Assembly: GCF_020035535.1 (NCBI RefSeq)
Contig: NZ_CP083350.1
Location: forward strand, 1,870,501-1,934,500
From: Ensifer adhaerens
Lineage (GTDB): Bacteria; Pseudomonadota; Alphaproteobacteria; Rhizobiales; Rhizobiaceae
DNA: 64,000 nucleotides
Reading direction: 5' to 3'
The translations under genes and the position numbers were made by a program. Under the pieces are notes generated by a model that was not told where the DNA came from, did no database searches, and worked only from the letters and a program-made list of their open reading frames with translations. Within the stretch, counting starts at the first letter, position 1. Each line of letters begins with the position of its first letter. This document shows positions 1 through 10,000 of the stretch, one piece after another.

Positions 1-1165
1 CCCGCAGCGCTTCGGCAAGCCGCTCGACGTCGCGCGGCAACAGGCCGGCGATGTTGATGCGACCGTTCGATGTTCCGTAAATGCCGAAATCCTCGCGAAG
101 TCGGTTCATCTCGTGCGGGTCGAGTGGCAGCAGCGAGAACAGGCCTTTTTGCCGGCGCAATGCCTGGAACAATTCCGGAGCGCCGCAGGCAGCAAGCGCA
201 TCGGCGAGATCTCGACGAATATCGGCGACGCGCCGGCGGCAGGTGTCCAGTTCGGCAAGCCACGTTTTGGGGCTTTCGAGGAGCTGCGCTGCAATCGCGG
301 CGCCGTGCTCCGGCGGCATGGAATAGTTGGCCCGCGTGATCCTCTCCAGCGTGGCGCGAATGTTGGCGAGCGGGCCTCGGTCGGGCGCAATCACCATCGC
401 CGCGCCGCTGCGTTCGCAATAGAGGCCCATGTTCTTGGAGCAGCTTGCAGCGACCAGCACCGTGTCGAGTTCTTTAGCGAAATGGCGCAGGCCCGCGGCG
501 TCCTGTTCGATCCCGTCACCGAAGCCCTGATAGGCCATGTCGATCAGGGGTATCAGTCCCTTGTCCTTGCAAAGGCCGGCAAGCCGGCGCCACTGTTCGG
601 GCGTCGGATCGATACCCGTCGGGTTGTGGCAGCAGCCATGCAGTAGAACGACGTCGCCCGGGCGAGCCTCCGCAAGATCCGCGATGACGGCGTCGAGATC
701 CAGACCAGCATCGTTCTCCTGCCAGCGGAACGTTCGCACGCTGAGGCCTGCGGCTGTCATGATCGGGCGGTGGTTCACATAGCCGGGGTTGGTGTTCCAG
801 ATCGTCGCGTATGGCGAGACGAGCGCGATGAAATCCGCAAGGATCCTGAGTGCGCCGGTGCCGCCGACCGTCTGGATCGTGCACTGACGGTCGAGCGCCT
901 CGGCCCCTTCGCCGAGAAGGAGTCTCGACATTCCGTCGTTGAATGTCAGGTTGCCGGACAGGGCTCGGTAGGACTTGGAGACGGCGGCGGCAGCAAGGCG
1001 CACTTCCGCAGCCTGAACGGCCTGCATGACCGGAGTTTGGCCCGAAGCATCGCGATAGACGCCGACCACGAGGTCGATCTTGTCGGCCCGACGATCTTGC
1101 CGGAACGCATTGATGAGTGCCCATAACGGATCGGGTTCGGCAATTGGCAGAGCTGCGAGCATCAT
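1..1165 (-). CDS. Aromatic/aspartate-type aminotransferase, C-terminus cut by window edge
   Basis: PLP-dependent class I aminotransferase that moves an amino group between an aromatic or dicarboxylic amino acid and 2-oxoglutarate in the cytoplasm. Reading leftward from tandem ATG codons at 1165 and 1162, the frame is open for 388 residues to the edge; the family is about 395-400 long, so only a few residues are missing. Visible landmarks are the GTGALR segment, the HNPTG motif, DMAYQGFG, and SCSKN, whose lysine is the Schiff-base residue. The EamA exporter and the Lrp regulator next door suggest amino-acid homeostasis. Fold is certain; substrate (aromatic versus aspartate) is inferred. Confidence 0.9.
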   Translation of the reverse strand, partial: MMLAALPIAEPDPLWALINAFRQDRRADKIDLVVGVYRDASGQTPVMQAVQAAEVRLAAAAVSKSYRALSGNLTFNDGMSRLLLGEGAEALDRQCTIQTVGGTGALRILADFIALVSPYATIWNTNPGYVNHRPIMTAAGLSVRTFRWQENDAGLDLDAVIADLAEARPGDVVLLHGCCHNPTGIDPTPEQWRRLAGLCKDKGLIPLIDMAYQGFGDGIEQDAAGLRHFAKELDTVLVAASCSKNMGLYCERSGAAMVIAPDRGPLANIRATLERITRANYSMPPEHGAAIAAQLLESPKTWLAELDTCRRRVADIRRDLADALAACGAPELFQALRRQKGLFSLLPLDPHEMNRLREDFGIYGTSNGRINIAGLLPRDVERLAEALR

Positions 1166-1187
1166 TGGTCCCCTGTCGTATTTGAAA

Positions 1188-2129
1188 CTAGTGGCGGTTT
1201 GCCAGGATCACGCCCGTCGTGATGACGAGAATGCCGATGGCGGTAGCAAGAGCCAGCGTCTCGCCGAGGATCGGTATGGCCATCAGGCTTGCAAGCGCCG
1301 GCGCCAGCGAGCCGAGCGTTGCGCTCCGGGCGGCGCCGAGCCGCGAGATCGCGAATGCGTAGCCGACCGTCGAGACGAGGCCGACACCGAGCCCCTGGAC
1401 CAGAACGAAGGGCAGGGCCTGATGCCAGGAGAACTGCCCGATATGGGTGGTGACGGCGCCCGTAAGCAGCAACGGGACGAGGATGACAAGCGAGCCGATG
1501 GAGAGCAGCAATCCGTTGCTGATCGCGTCCACTCCGGTACGGCGCAGGCCGATCGTATAGGCGCCCCAGATGAGGCTTGCGATCAGAAGCATGCCGACGC
1601 CGCGCAGCGTCTCGGAGGTCACCGCATGTTGCTGTCCGGCGACGATGCCGATGACGCCGGCGAGGATCAGCGCGAGCGGCAGCCAGCGCTTCCTCGGCAC
1701 GCCCCTACGTTCAAGCAGAAAGGCGACCAATGCGACGGAAAGTGGCGTGGTCCCGGCAACGAGCGCCCCGACATAAGCCGCAGACGTTGCCTTCGCACCC
1801 TCGGAGACGATGAAGAAGAACGGCACGCCACCGAGCAAGACGAGGGTTGCATCCACAGGCCTGACCTTGCGAAGCACGGAGAGACGCTGCGGGATCGCCG
1901 GCAGAAGGGCGACGATCGGGATGGCGAAACGGATGAGGGCGACGTCGGCGGTGGCGAGCGGCGAAGCCCCGATCGCGCGCATGGTCAGCGCGAAGCCCGC
2001 CCACACCAGAACGACGATGGAAAGCACGATGTAGCCGACGGCCGTCGGTGACAGCCATCCGCCTCTTGATTGCTGGAAATCTGACGTCACCTCGGTCATG
2101 TGCGGCCTCATCGCTAGGATGGTTCCCAT
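1188..2129 (-). CDS. EamA/DMT-family exporter
   Basis: Inner-membrane drug/metabolite transporter of 313 residues with the ten hydrophobic segments and internal EamA duplication usual for the family. The second repeat contains the typical PALASLMAIPILGETL stretch. It is divergent from the Lrp/AsnC gene at 2216, an arrangement typical of Lrp-controlled amino-acid exporters, and its end is 22 bp from the aminotransferase start, so the two may be cotranscribed. The start at 2129 has GAGAAG six bases upstream; internal ATGs at 2111 and 2099 are alternatives. Substrate is unknown; an amino acid is the best inference. Confidence 0.85.
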   Translation of the reverse strand: MGTILAMRPHMTEVTSDFQQSRGGWLSPTAVGYIVLSIVVLVWAGFALTMRAIGASPLATADVALIRFAIPIVALLPAIPQRLSVLRKVRPVDATLVLLGGVPFFFIVSEGAKATSAAYVGALVAGTTPLSVALVAFLLERRGVPRKRWLPLALILAGVIGIVAGQQHAVTSETLRGVGMLLIASLIWGAYTIGLRRTGVDAISNGLLLSIGSLVILVPLLLTGAVTTHIGQFSWHQALPFVLVQGLGVGLVSTVGYAFAISRLGAARSATLGSLAPALASLMAIPILGETLALATAIGILVITTGVILANRH

Positions 2130-2215
2130 GATATGCTTCTCGCACCGCTGATTTCTTGCTATTTCACCTGCCTATTGCAGAGTATTTGGCAGAATATGCC
2201 AGTGAGGAGGGGTAA

Positions 2216-2671
2216 ATGGACGAAAAGGACATGCAGATCATCTGGGCGCTGCAGAAGGATGGCCGCCTTTCCAATCAGGACCTGTCCGAGAAGGTCGCAT
2301 TGTCTCCATCGCCATGCCTCAGGCGGCTGCGCCTGCTCGAGGAGGCGAAGATCATCAAGGGCTATACGGCGATCGTCGACGAGGAGGCCTATGGCCTGCC
2401 GATCACGGCCTTCGTTCGCATCCGGCTGGAGCGCCATTCCGAGGCCTCCGTCGCCGCCTTCGAACGCAAGGTGAGAACGATCGACAACATCCAGGATTGT
2501 TATGTCATGACCGGCGAAGCGGACTATCTGCTGCGTGTTCTGGTGACGAGCCTCAAGGACTACGAGCAATTCGTCCGCACCCAGCTGCATAACATCGAGG
2601 GCATAGCGGCGATCGACACGAGCTTTGCGTATGGCACGGTCAAGCGGGCGACCGTCTTTCCGCGGCTGTGA
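2216..2671 (+). CDS. Lrp/AsnC family transcriptional regulator
   Basis: A 151-residue one-domain-plus-RAM regulator. Residues about 1-60 hold the Lrp winged helix (DEKDMQIIWALQKDGR, then LSPSPCLRRLRLLEE recognition helix). The rest is the ligand-binding ferredoxin-like domain, including the YVMTGEADYLLRV segment. The start is supported by GGAGGGG about five bases upstream. It sits 86 bp from the divergent EamA exporter, so it most likely senses an amino acid and controls that exporter and perhaps the aminotransferase. Ligand is not deducible. Confidence 0.92.
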   Translation: MDEKDMQIIWALQKDGRLSNQDLSEKVALSPSPCLRRLRLLEEAKIIKGYTAIVDEEAYGLPITAFVRIRLERHSEASVAAFERKVRTIDNIQDCYVMTGEADYLLRVLVTSLKDYEQFVRTQLHNIEGIAAIDTSFAYGTVKRATVFPRL

Positions 2672-2704
2672 TCACGGCCAACCAAAGCCGGTTCCGGGCA
2701 GCCG

Positions 2705-3763
2705 TTACGCATCCGGCAGGGTGAACACGGCGCAGGGCGTTGCGATACCACGCAACGGATGCTCGCCGAGCGGCACGAGCGGCGTCGACGTTGCTGCGGC
2801 GACGGCGCCGGAGATCAACACAGACCGGCCCAGCGGCCGGCATAGCCCCTCCAGACGACTGACGAGGTTCACCGCCGGGCCGATGGCGGTAAAGTCGAGC
2901 CGGTCGGCCGCGCCGATGTTGCCCCAGAGAATCTCTCCGAGATGCAGCGCCACGCCGAAAGTGAGCGGCGGCAACCCCTCGGCCTGCCGTGTCTGATCGA
3001 GATGGGCCATGCCGGCGCGCGCGGCGGTGACCGCGCGCAGGGCAGCATCGCATGCATCGACAGGCGAGCCGCTGACGGGAAAAATCGCCAGGACGCCGTC
3101 GCCGATGAACTTCAGCACCTCGCCGCCGAAGGCGTGGATCGCGCCGGCCACCCGTTCGAACCAGGCGTCGAGCGTCGCGATCACCAAAGCAGGTTCCGTC
3201 GCTTCCGACAGAACCGTGAAATTGCGAAGATCGGCATAGAACAATGCCGCGCGAATGGTCTCGCCGGTCCCGCGCGTGAGCGCCCCGGCGCGAACGCGAG
3301 CGGCGCTGCGGCGGCCGAGATAGGCCTCAAGCAGGGCTGCGAGCGCCGCCCGCTCGGCAAGTGCTGCCAGGGGCGCGGCGGCAAAACGCGCGACCCGACG
3401 AAGCCGTGCCGTCTCGTCCGGGCCGAAAGCCCGGGTCCCGGCCCAACCGAGGGTCGCCCGGTCGGTGCCCGAGCCGGTCGATTGTTCCAGTACAGGTCCA
3501 AGCCCGGCCAACCATTCATGCCCGGCCCGGTCGGAGACCGCGCCCGCAAAGCCGAGGCTCTCTATCACCACGCCTGTCTCGGCGCGCCACAGCCAGGTGC
3601 GGCGGGCGATGATCGGGTGCGGCACGGCCAGGGTGAGGGCCCCGCCGGCAAGCGGCAGGTCGTCGGCGACGAGCAGCCGCCCAAGCTCGGACAGGAACCG
3701 GTCCGGCTCAGGCGAGGCGCTCGCTTCATCCACGAGCCAGGCGAGGGGCGCAGACAAATCCAT
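2705..3763 (-). CDS. Class III adenylate/guanylate cyclase
   Basis: Makes a cyclic nucleotide from ATP or GTP. The C-terminal half carries the class III catalytic domain: YADLRNFT and FIGDGVLAIF supply the two metal-binding aspartates, and TAIGPAVNLVSRLE is the typical late motif. The N-terminal half is a soluble domain of unknown ligand; no membrane segment is seen. The frame is open up to 3904, but upstream starts would overlap the divergent SRPBCC gene; ATG 3763 (352 residues) or ATG 3790 are the likely starts and neither has a strong ribosome site. ATP versus GTP preference is not decided here. Confidence 0.85.
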   Translation of the reverse strand: MDLSAPLAWLVDEASASPEPDRFLSELGRLLVADDLPLAGGALTLAVPHPIIARRTWLWRAETGVVIESLGFAGAVSDRAGHEWLAGLGPVLEQSTGSGTDRATLGWAGTRAFGPDETARLRRVARFAAAPLAALAERAALAALLEAYLGRRSAARVRAGALTRGTGETIRAALFYADLRNFTVLSEATEPALVIATLDAWFERVAGAIHAFGGEVLKFIGDGVLAIFPVSGSPVDACDAALRAVTAARAGMAHLDQTRQAEGLPPLTFGVALHLGEILWGNIGAADRLDFTAIGPAVNLVSRLEGLCRPLGRSVLISGAVAAATSTPLVPLGEHPLRGIATPCAVFTLPDA

Positions 3764-3915
3764 GGCGACGAGAATAGCGCTGCGCCCCATTCCGGCAAGG
3801 GCCTCGCCTGCATGGTGGCGCCAATGGGCGTGCGGGTCTATGATTGCGGCAGCCCGGGTTCCGTGCTTCACCTCTCCTGAACCGGCGGGCCGGCCAAACA
3901 GCAAAGGGAAGACCG

Positions 3916-4377
3916 ATGCAGGAAGCCCTCGTCGTCCGCCGCGAAACGCATATCCAGGCGCCGCGCGCCGCAGTGTTCGCGCTTTTGACTGACCCGGAGA
4001 AGATTCTCCGCTGGATGGGAACGCAGGCCGATACCAAGGCAGAGCCTGGCGGTCTTTATCTCGTCAACGTAACCGGAGCGCGTTTCGCCCGCGGGTCTTT
4101 TCGTGAAGTGGTGCCGGTGCATCGGCTCGCCTACAGCTTCGGCTGGGAAGGCAGCGAGATCGTTCCACCCGGTTCCAGCCTGATCGAGATCGACCTGATC
4201 GAGCAGCCGCCCGGAACCTTGCTGCGTCTCACGCAAACCGGATTGCCCAATTCCGAACAATGCGCCGGGCATGCGGAAGGTTGGGCGCACTACCTGCAAC
4301 GGCTGGGGCAGGTTGCGTCCGGGCGCGATCCGGGGCCGGATCCCTGGCTCGGCCGCGACGGCAGCAGTAGCAGTTGA
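3916..4377 (+). CDS. SRPBCC/AHSA1-domain protein
   Basis: A 153-residue START-like (AHSA1) protein, a fold that makes a deep hydrophobic pocket for small ligands. Family landmarks are ETHIQAPRAAVFALLTDPEKILRWM (opening strand and helix), then LYLVNVTG and a final amphipathic helix beginning ECAGHAEGWAHYL-like. The start at 3916 has AAGGGAAG a few bases upstream and is preferred over the upstream in-frame codon at 3844. In many bacteria these genes pair with ArsR regulators; no such partner is present here. The product's ligand is unknown. Confidence 0.8.
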   Translation: MQEALVVRRETHIQAPRAAVFALLTDPEKILRWMGTQADTKAEPGGLYLVNVTGARFARGSFREVVPVHRLAYSFGWEGSEIVPPGSSLIEIDLIEQPPGTLLRLTQTGLPNSEQCAGHAEGWAHYLQRLGQVASGRDPGPDPWLGRDGSSSS

Positions 4378-4392
4378 AGTCCCGCGGGGCGT

Positions 4393-4866
4393 TCAGATCG
4401 GCAACAACGCGTCCGGCTTCACATCCCCGACCGACGCATAAGTATGCGTCTCCCTGACGCCGGGAAGGGGCAGGATGACCCGCTCGAGAAAATCCTGGAA
4501 GAGCGACATGTCGGCAATCCGCGCCTTCACCAGATAGTCGAAGCCTCCGATCACCATGTGGCATTCCAGAACTTCCGGCGCCTTTGCAACCGCCTCGGAG
4601 AAGCGCTCGAAGATATGCGGGGCGGTATGATCGAGGCGCACCTGGATGAAGACGACGGTGCCCCGGCCGATCTTCTTCGGATCGAGGATTGCTCGCACGG
4701 CCTTCACGTAACCCTCGCGGAAGAGGCGCTTCACGCGCTGGCTCGTGCCCGTTGGCGACAGGCCGACACGCTCTGCCAGCTCCAGTGTGGTCCGCCGGCC
4801 ATCGTCCTGCAGCAATCTCAGCAAAGTGCGATCGATGGCGTCGAGGCCTGCAATTTCGTTCTTCAC
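4393..4866 (-). CDS. Lrp/AsnC family transcriptional regulator
   Basis: A second Lrp-type regulator, about 157 residues from GTG 4866, with the helix-turn-helix (ELAERVGLSPTGTSQRVKRL) and a complete RAM domain. The frame stays open to 5004, but that would run into the promoter and start of the divergent EamA gene, and the family begins shortly before the DAIDRTLLRLLQ segment, so the GTG is chosen. It is divergent from the EamA exporter at 4999, repeating the regulator/exporter arrangement at 1.2-2.7 kb. It probably controls that exporter in response to an amino acid. Confidence 0.88.
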   Translation of the reverse strand: MKNEIAGLDAIDRTLLRLLQDDGRRTTLELAERVGLSPTGTSQRVKRLFREGYVKAVRAILDPKKIGRGTVVFIQVRLDHTAPHIFERFSEAVAKAPEVLECHMVIGGFDYLVKARIADMSLFQDFLERVILPLPGVRETHTYASVGDVKPDALLPI

Positions 4867-4998
4867 GCTATTTGGTCCACGAAAGAGTGATAATCGCTCA
4901 GATTCATTGAAATCAGTGTATTTTGATGCAGCCGTTTGCGCAATACGGTGTTTCTGTCGAAGCCGCGGGTAAGGCTTCCGCAATGTGGAGAGACTGGC

Positions 4999-5895
4999 GT
5001 GCAAAGTGCTACAATCGGAGAGGGCGACCGCAGCCGGCGGCTGGCGATATGGGCAGGGGTGGCGGTGGTCGCAATCACCACCTTACAGTTCGTGGCCGCC
5101 CGGTTCAGTCTGCGCGAGCATCTGACCGCCGCCGACATCGTCACCTTGCGGTTTTCCGGGGCCGCCCTGGCCTTCCTGCCGGTGTTCCTCAGCGCCGGCT
5201 TGCCGAAGTTGACGCAGCTCGGCTGGCGCAAGGCAGCCGTGCTGGCGCTGCTGACGGGGCTGCCCTATCCGCTGATCATCAACCAGGGACTTTCGCTGGC
5301 ACCGGTCGCACATGCGGCAGCACTCTCTCCCGCCGTGATCGTCTTCTTCTCGTTCCTGTTTTCCCGTCTCGTCTTCAAGGACAAGGCCTCCGGCACGCGG
5401 CTTGCTGGCGTTGCCACGGTCATTGCCGGCCTTTTGCTGTTCGTGGTCCAATCGGGAGTTGCTGACGCCGGGACATTGCGCGGTGATCTGTTGTTCGCCG
5501 TTTCGGGGTTGATGTTTGCTACCTTTGCGGTGCTGGTGCGGCTATGGTCCGTCGACGCCGTGACGGCGACGATCGCAGTGGTGTTCTTCTCTTGTCTGCC
5601 GTTGCCCTTGCTGCACATTCTGGCGCCCAGCGGGCTCGCTGCCGCCTCTTTCACCGAAATTGCCACGCAATTCGTCATCCAGGGATTTCTTGCCGGAGCG
5701 CTTGCGAGCGTTCTCTACACCTATGTCATCCGTCAGTTGGGCCCGCAGCCTGCGTCGCTGTTCATGCCGTGCGTCCCGGTGACGACGACCGCGGCGGGGG
5801 TCGTCGTTCTCGGCGAAGTTCCGACGCTGCTTCAGGTCGTTGCCATTGCCGTCATCACGTTCGGAATGGTCTTCCCGATCCTGAAAAGGGCGTAG
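4999..5895 (+). CDS. EamA/DMT-family exporter
   Basis: Inner-membrane transporter of 298 residues with about ten hydrophobic segments and two EamA repeats; the second ends in VVVLGEVPTLLQVVAIAVI, the usual last-helix signature. Start chosen at GTG 4999 because GGAGAG lies six to seven bases upstream; the same frame reaches back to 4936, which has no ribosome site. It is divergent from an Lrp regulator, with 132 bp between them holding the shared promoter. The substrate is unknown; amino acid export is the likeliest role. Confidence 0.85.
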   Translation: MQSATIGEGDRSRRLAIWAGVAVVAITTLQFVAARFSLREHLTAADIVTLRFSGAALAFLPVFLSAGLPKLTQLGWRKAAVLALLTGLPYPLIINQGLSLAPVAHAAALSPAVIVFFSFLFSRLVFKDKASGTRLAGVATVIAGLLLFVVQSGVADAGTLRGDLLFAVSGLMFATFAVLVRLWSVDAVTATIAVVFFSCLPLPLLHILAPSGLAAASFTEIATQFVIQGFLAGALASVLYTYVIRQLGPQPASLFMPCVPVTTTAAGVVVLGEVPTLLQVVAIAVITFGMVFPILKRA

Positions 5896-5913
5896 GCCGC
5901 GCCGGCGACCGGC

Positions 5914-7065
5914 CTATTTCTGCGCCTGCACCGCCGGCATCGGTTTGACTGGCGCGCCCGGGAAAATCTTCTGCAGGTTTCCCGCGATCACCTGGTCGCC
6001 CTCCGAAACCCCTGACGTCACCCCGATAAGGTCGCCGCTCGCCGGGCCAAGGGAGACTAGCCGTTGTTCGACCGTGTCGCCTTTGCCGACGACATAGACG
6101 TATTTGCCGAGCTGACTGGAGCCGAGCGCCGTTTCCGGGACCATCAGCACGTTCTGCTCGTCCCTGATCTTCAGCCGCACGCGCACATATTGGCCGGGCA
6201 GCAGGGAGAGATCGGTGTTGTCGATCGTCACGCGCGCCACGACCGTTCCGGTGTTGCCTTCGACGGTGTTGTTGATGAAGCTGAGGTCGCCGCGGTAGCG
6301 TGGCTCCTTGTCGCCGGGCAGAAGCACTTCGGCCTCGACCTTGCCCTTCGCCCGGGCCTTCTGGATGTCCGCGAGCTCGGATTCGCTCGGGTTGAAGGAA
6401 ACATAGATCGGCGAAAGCTGTACCAGGTTGTTGAGCGGGGTGCCGGTCGTATTGCTGACCAGCGTGCCCTCCGGCGCCAGGTTGCGTCCCAGCCGGCCGG
6501 CGAAGGGAGCGTGGATCTCGGTGTAATCGAGATTGATCTCGGCGGTGCGGACCGCCGCCTGCGACATCGCCAGCGCGGCCTCCGCCTGGTGGACAGCGCT
6601 CTGGCGCTGGTCGAAGCTGTCCTTGTTGAGATAGCCTGTGGTCGCAAGCTCGTTGCCGCGCGTCAGACTGGAGCGAAGATAGATGAGCGATGCTTCGTCG
6701 CGTTCGACTTGCGCCTTCGCCTGATCGAGTTGCGCCCGGTAGTCGCGTGCGTCGATCCGGTAAAGAAGATCGCCCTGCTTCACATCCGAACCGTCAGATG
6801 CGGCCTGTGACGCGATGTAGCCCGTGATCTTGGCGCGAAGCGTGACGTTACGGATCGCCTCGGTCCGGGCCGAATAGTCGAGATAGATCGGGATCGTCTG
6901 CTTGACGACCGCTGCGACCGGAACCGGCATGGCCTGCTGCGGTGGCCCCACCGCGGCGCCGGCATCGCCGCCTTTGAGCTCAAAGCCGCCGTTCTTGTAA
7001 TGATAGGCTGCAGCGAAGGCGGCGATCACGACCGCTGCGGCAAGGACCAGTCTCGAACCACGCAT
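5914..7065 (-). CDS. RND efflux periplasmic adaptor (membrane fusion protein)
   Basis: Periplasmic adaptor of an RND multidrug pump, 383 residues. It has an N-terminal membrane anchor (RLVLAAAVVIAAFAAAYHY), a biotinyl-lipoyl domain with an intervening coiled-coil hairpin (residues about 70-190), a beta-barrel, and a membrane-proximal domain ending in PGAPVKPMP. The closest family is AcrA/MexE. Start ATG 7065 is six bases after GGAG; a TTG at 7077 is less likely. It lies 15 bp downstream of the pump gene and is surely cotranscribed. No signal-peptidase II cysteine was seen, so the anchor is probably a transmembrane helix. Confidence 0.9.
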   Translation of the reverse strand: MRGSRLVLAAAVVIAAFAAAYHYKNGGFELKGGDAGAAVGPPQQAMPVPVAAVVKQTIPIYLDYSARTEAIRNVTLRAKITGYIASQAASDGSDVKQGDLLYRIDARDYRAQLDQAKAQVERDEASLIYLRSSLTRGNELATTGYLNKDSFDQRQSAVHQAEAALAMSQAAVRTAEINLDYTEIHAPFAGRLGRNLAPEGTLVSNTTGTPLNNLVQLSPIYVSFNPSESELADIQKARAKGKVEAEVLLPGDKEPRYRGDLSFINNTVEGNTGTVVARVTIDNTDLSLLPGQYVRVRLKIRDEQNVLMVPETALGSSQLGKYVYVVGKGDTVEQRLVSLGPASGDLIGVTSGVSEGDQVIAGNLQKIFPGAPVKPMPAVQAQK

Positions 7066-7080
7066 GTCAGGCTCCAATTC

Positions 7081-10000
7081 CTATTCCGCCGCCTCCGGCT
7101 CCCGCTGGCCGATTGGCCTGGAGGACGTACCCTCGCGCCATTGTTCGATGACCGCGTAGAACACCGGGACGAAAATGAGAGTTAGAATGGTTGCCGCCAA
7201 CATGCCGCCGAAGACGGTGGTGCCGATCGACTGGCGGCTGGCCGCGCCCGCGCCCCTGGCGTACATCAGCGGCAGCACACCGAGGATGAAGGCGAAGGCC
7301 GTCATCAGGATCGGCCGAAGGCGCAGGCGGGCTGCTTCCGCGGCCGCAGCCACCACATCCAGGCCTTCCTCGCGCCGTCGCCTTGCGAACTCGACGATCA
7401 GGATGGCGTTCTTGGCGGCAAGTCCTACCAGCATCACGAAACCGATCTGCGAATAGACGTCGATCTGCATACCGCGCAGCCACAGCGCCGATAGCGCGCC
7501 CAAAAGCGCGAGCGGCACCGAAAGCAGCACCATGAACGGCATCGACCAGCTTTCATACTGGGCGGCCAGGATGAGGAAGCAGAAGACGAGGGCGAGCGCA
7601 AAGACAAGCGCGGCGATCGAGCCTGCCCGGATCTCCTGATAGGTAATGCCGGTCCACTCGAATGTGTAGTCCCGCGGCAGCGTTGTGCGGGCCACGCGCT
7701 CCATCGCCGCCACCGCCTGGCTCGAGCTGAAGCCGGGTGCTGCCGCGCCGTTGATCAGCGCCGAAGGGTAGTTGTTATAGTGGGTGATTGTCTCCGGACC
7801 GACCGTTGGCTTGAACGTCCCGAGCGTATTGAGCGGCACCATTTCGCCTTGGGTGTTGCGCACATAGAGGCGTGAAAGATCGGTCGCCGAGGCCCGCGCG
7901 CCCTGGTCCGCCTGCAGCGTCACCCGGAAGGTGCGGCCGAAGAGATTGAAGTCATTGACATAGAGCGAGCCGAAATAGATCTGCAGCGTGTTGAAGATGT
8001 CCGGCAGGCTCAGGCCCAACAGCTTCGCCTTGTCACGGTCGAGATCATAGTTGAATTGCGGGCTCGACGTGCTGAAGGTGGTGAAGAGCTGATAGGGATT
8101 GATCTCTGGCTGCTTGCGCGCCTCGGCAATCAGCGCCTGGGTCGTGTCACTCAGGGCTTGCGCGCTGCGCCCGGCGAGGTCTTCGACCTGAAATTCGAAG
8201 CCGCCAGTTGCACCGAGCCCCTGGATCGACGGCGGATCGAAGGCGAGCACCAGCGCATCCGGGATTTGCAGGAGTTGCGGGGTGACGGCCTGACGTAGTG
8301 CCGAGGCGCCCTGTTCCGGCGGTCGCTCGTCCCATGGCTTCAGGACGGCAAATTGCACGGCCGAGTTCGACTGGGCGGCAAAAGACAGGAAATTGAAGCC
8401 GACGACGGAGCCGACGAAATCGACGCCCGCGGTACCGCGAAGGATTTCTTCGGATCGCCGCGCGACCGCCTCGGTGCGTTCGAGTGAGGCGCCGTCGGGC
8501 AGTTGGATGACGACGAAGAAATAGCCCTGGTCTTCCACCGGCAGGAAGGTTGAGGGGATGCGCTGCCACAGCGCATAGGTCGACCCGACGGCGAGCAGGA
8601 ACAGAGCAAACAGCGCCCAGTGCCAGCGAACGAGCCCGGCGACGCTGCGGGCATAGGCATGTGACAGCGCATGGAAGCCGCTGTTGAACAAGCGGAAGGG
8701 GGCAAAGCGCGGCTCGCCGCGGTAACGCAGGAATGCGGCGCTGAGTGCGGGACTGAGGGTCAGCGAGTTGAAGGCGGAGAAGGCGACCGAGATTGCGACC
8801 GTCAGCGCGAACTGGTTGTAGAGGCTGCCGGCGACGCCCGGAATGAAGGCGACAGGGATGAAAACGGCGAGCAGAACGGCTGTCGTCGCTATGATCGGGC
8901 CGGTCACCTCCTGCATGGCCTTTTTGGTGGCGGCAAGTGGCGGCAGGCCGGCCTCGAGCTGGCGTTCGACGTTTTCGACGACGACGATCGCATCATCGAC
9001 CACGAGACCGATAGCGAGCACCATGCCGAGCAGGCTCAGCATGTTCAGCGAGAAGCCGAGCAGATACATGACGACCAGCGTTGCGATCAGCGAGACCGGA
9101 ATGGCGATGGTCGGGATGATCGTGGTGCGCAGGTTCTGCAGGAAGATGAAGACGACGAAGACCACGAGGGCGAGCGCCTCCAGCAGCGTATAGACGACAT
9201 CCTTCATCGCCGCCGAGACGAAACGCGTGGTGTCGTAGAACATGTGGTAGGCGATGCCCGTGGGGAAACGCTGCGACAGCTCGTCCATCTTCGCCTGCAC
9301 CCGGCTCTGCAGGTCGAGTGCGTTGGAACCCGGCGCCTGGAAGACGGCAAGGACCACGCTTTCCTTGCCGTTGAAGGTGACGGAGGACGAATAGAGCAGT
9401 GCGCCGAGTTCGATCCGCGCGACGTCGCGCAATCTGGTCGTCGCCCCGGTCGTCTGGTCGGCTCGAAGCACGATGTCGCCGAACTGCGAGGGATCGCTCA
9501 GGCGCCCGAGTGCGTTGATCTGCATCTCGAAGGGCGTTCCTGCCGGCGCCGGCGATTGCCCGATCTTGCCGCCCGCGACCTGGATGTTCTGTTCGGCTAT
9601 GACGTTCTGGACGTCGACGGCGGTAATGCCGAGATTGGCCATGCGGTCCGGATCGAGCCAGACGCGCATCGAATAGCGGCGCTCCCCGAAGAGCTGGACG
9701 TCGCCGACGCCCGGCAGACGTTTCAGCGGATCGAGGATCTGCAGGTAGGCGTAGTTGCTGACCGAGGCGAAATCGACCGAATTGTCTGGCGAATCCAGGC
9801 TGACGAGCACGGTGAAGTTCGGGATCTGCTTGGCGATGGTGACGCCGGTCTGGTTGACGAGCGCGGGAAGCGAGGAGGCGGCCTGCGATACGCGGTTTTG
9901 CACGTCGAGCGCCGCAACGTCGATCGGGTAACCAACTTCGAAGGAAATGATGATCCGCGACGAGCCGTCGTTCGAACTCGTCGAGGTCATGTAGAGCATG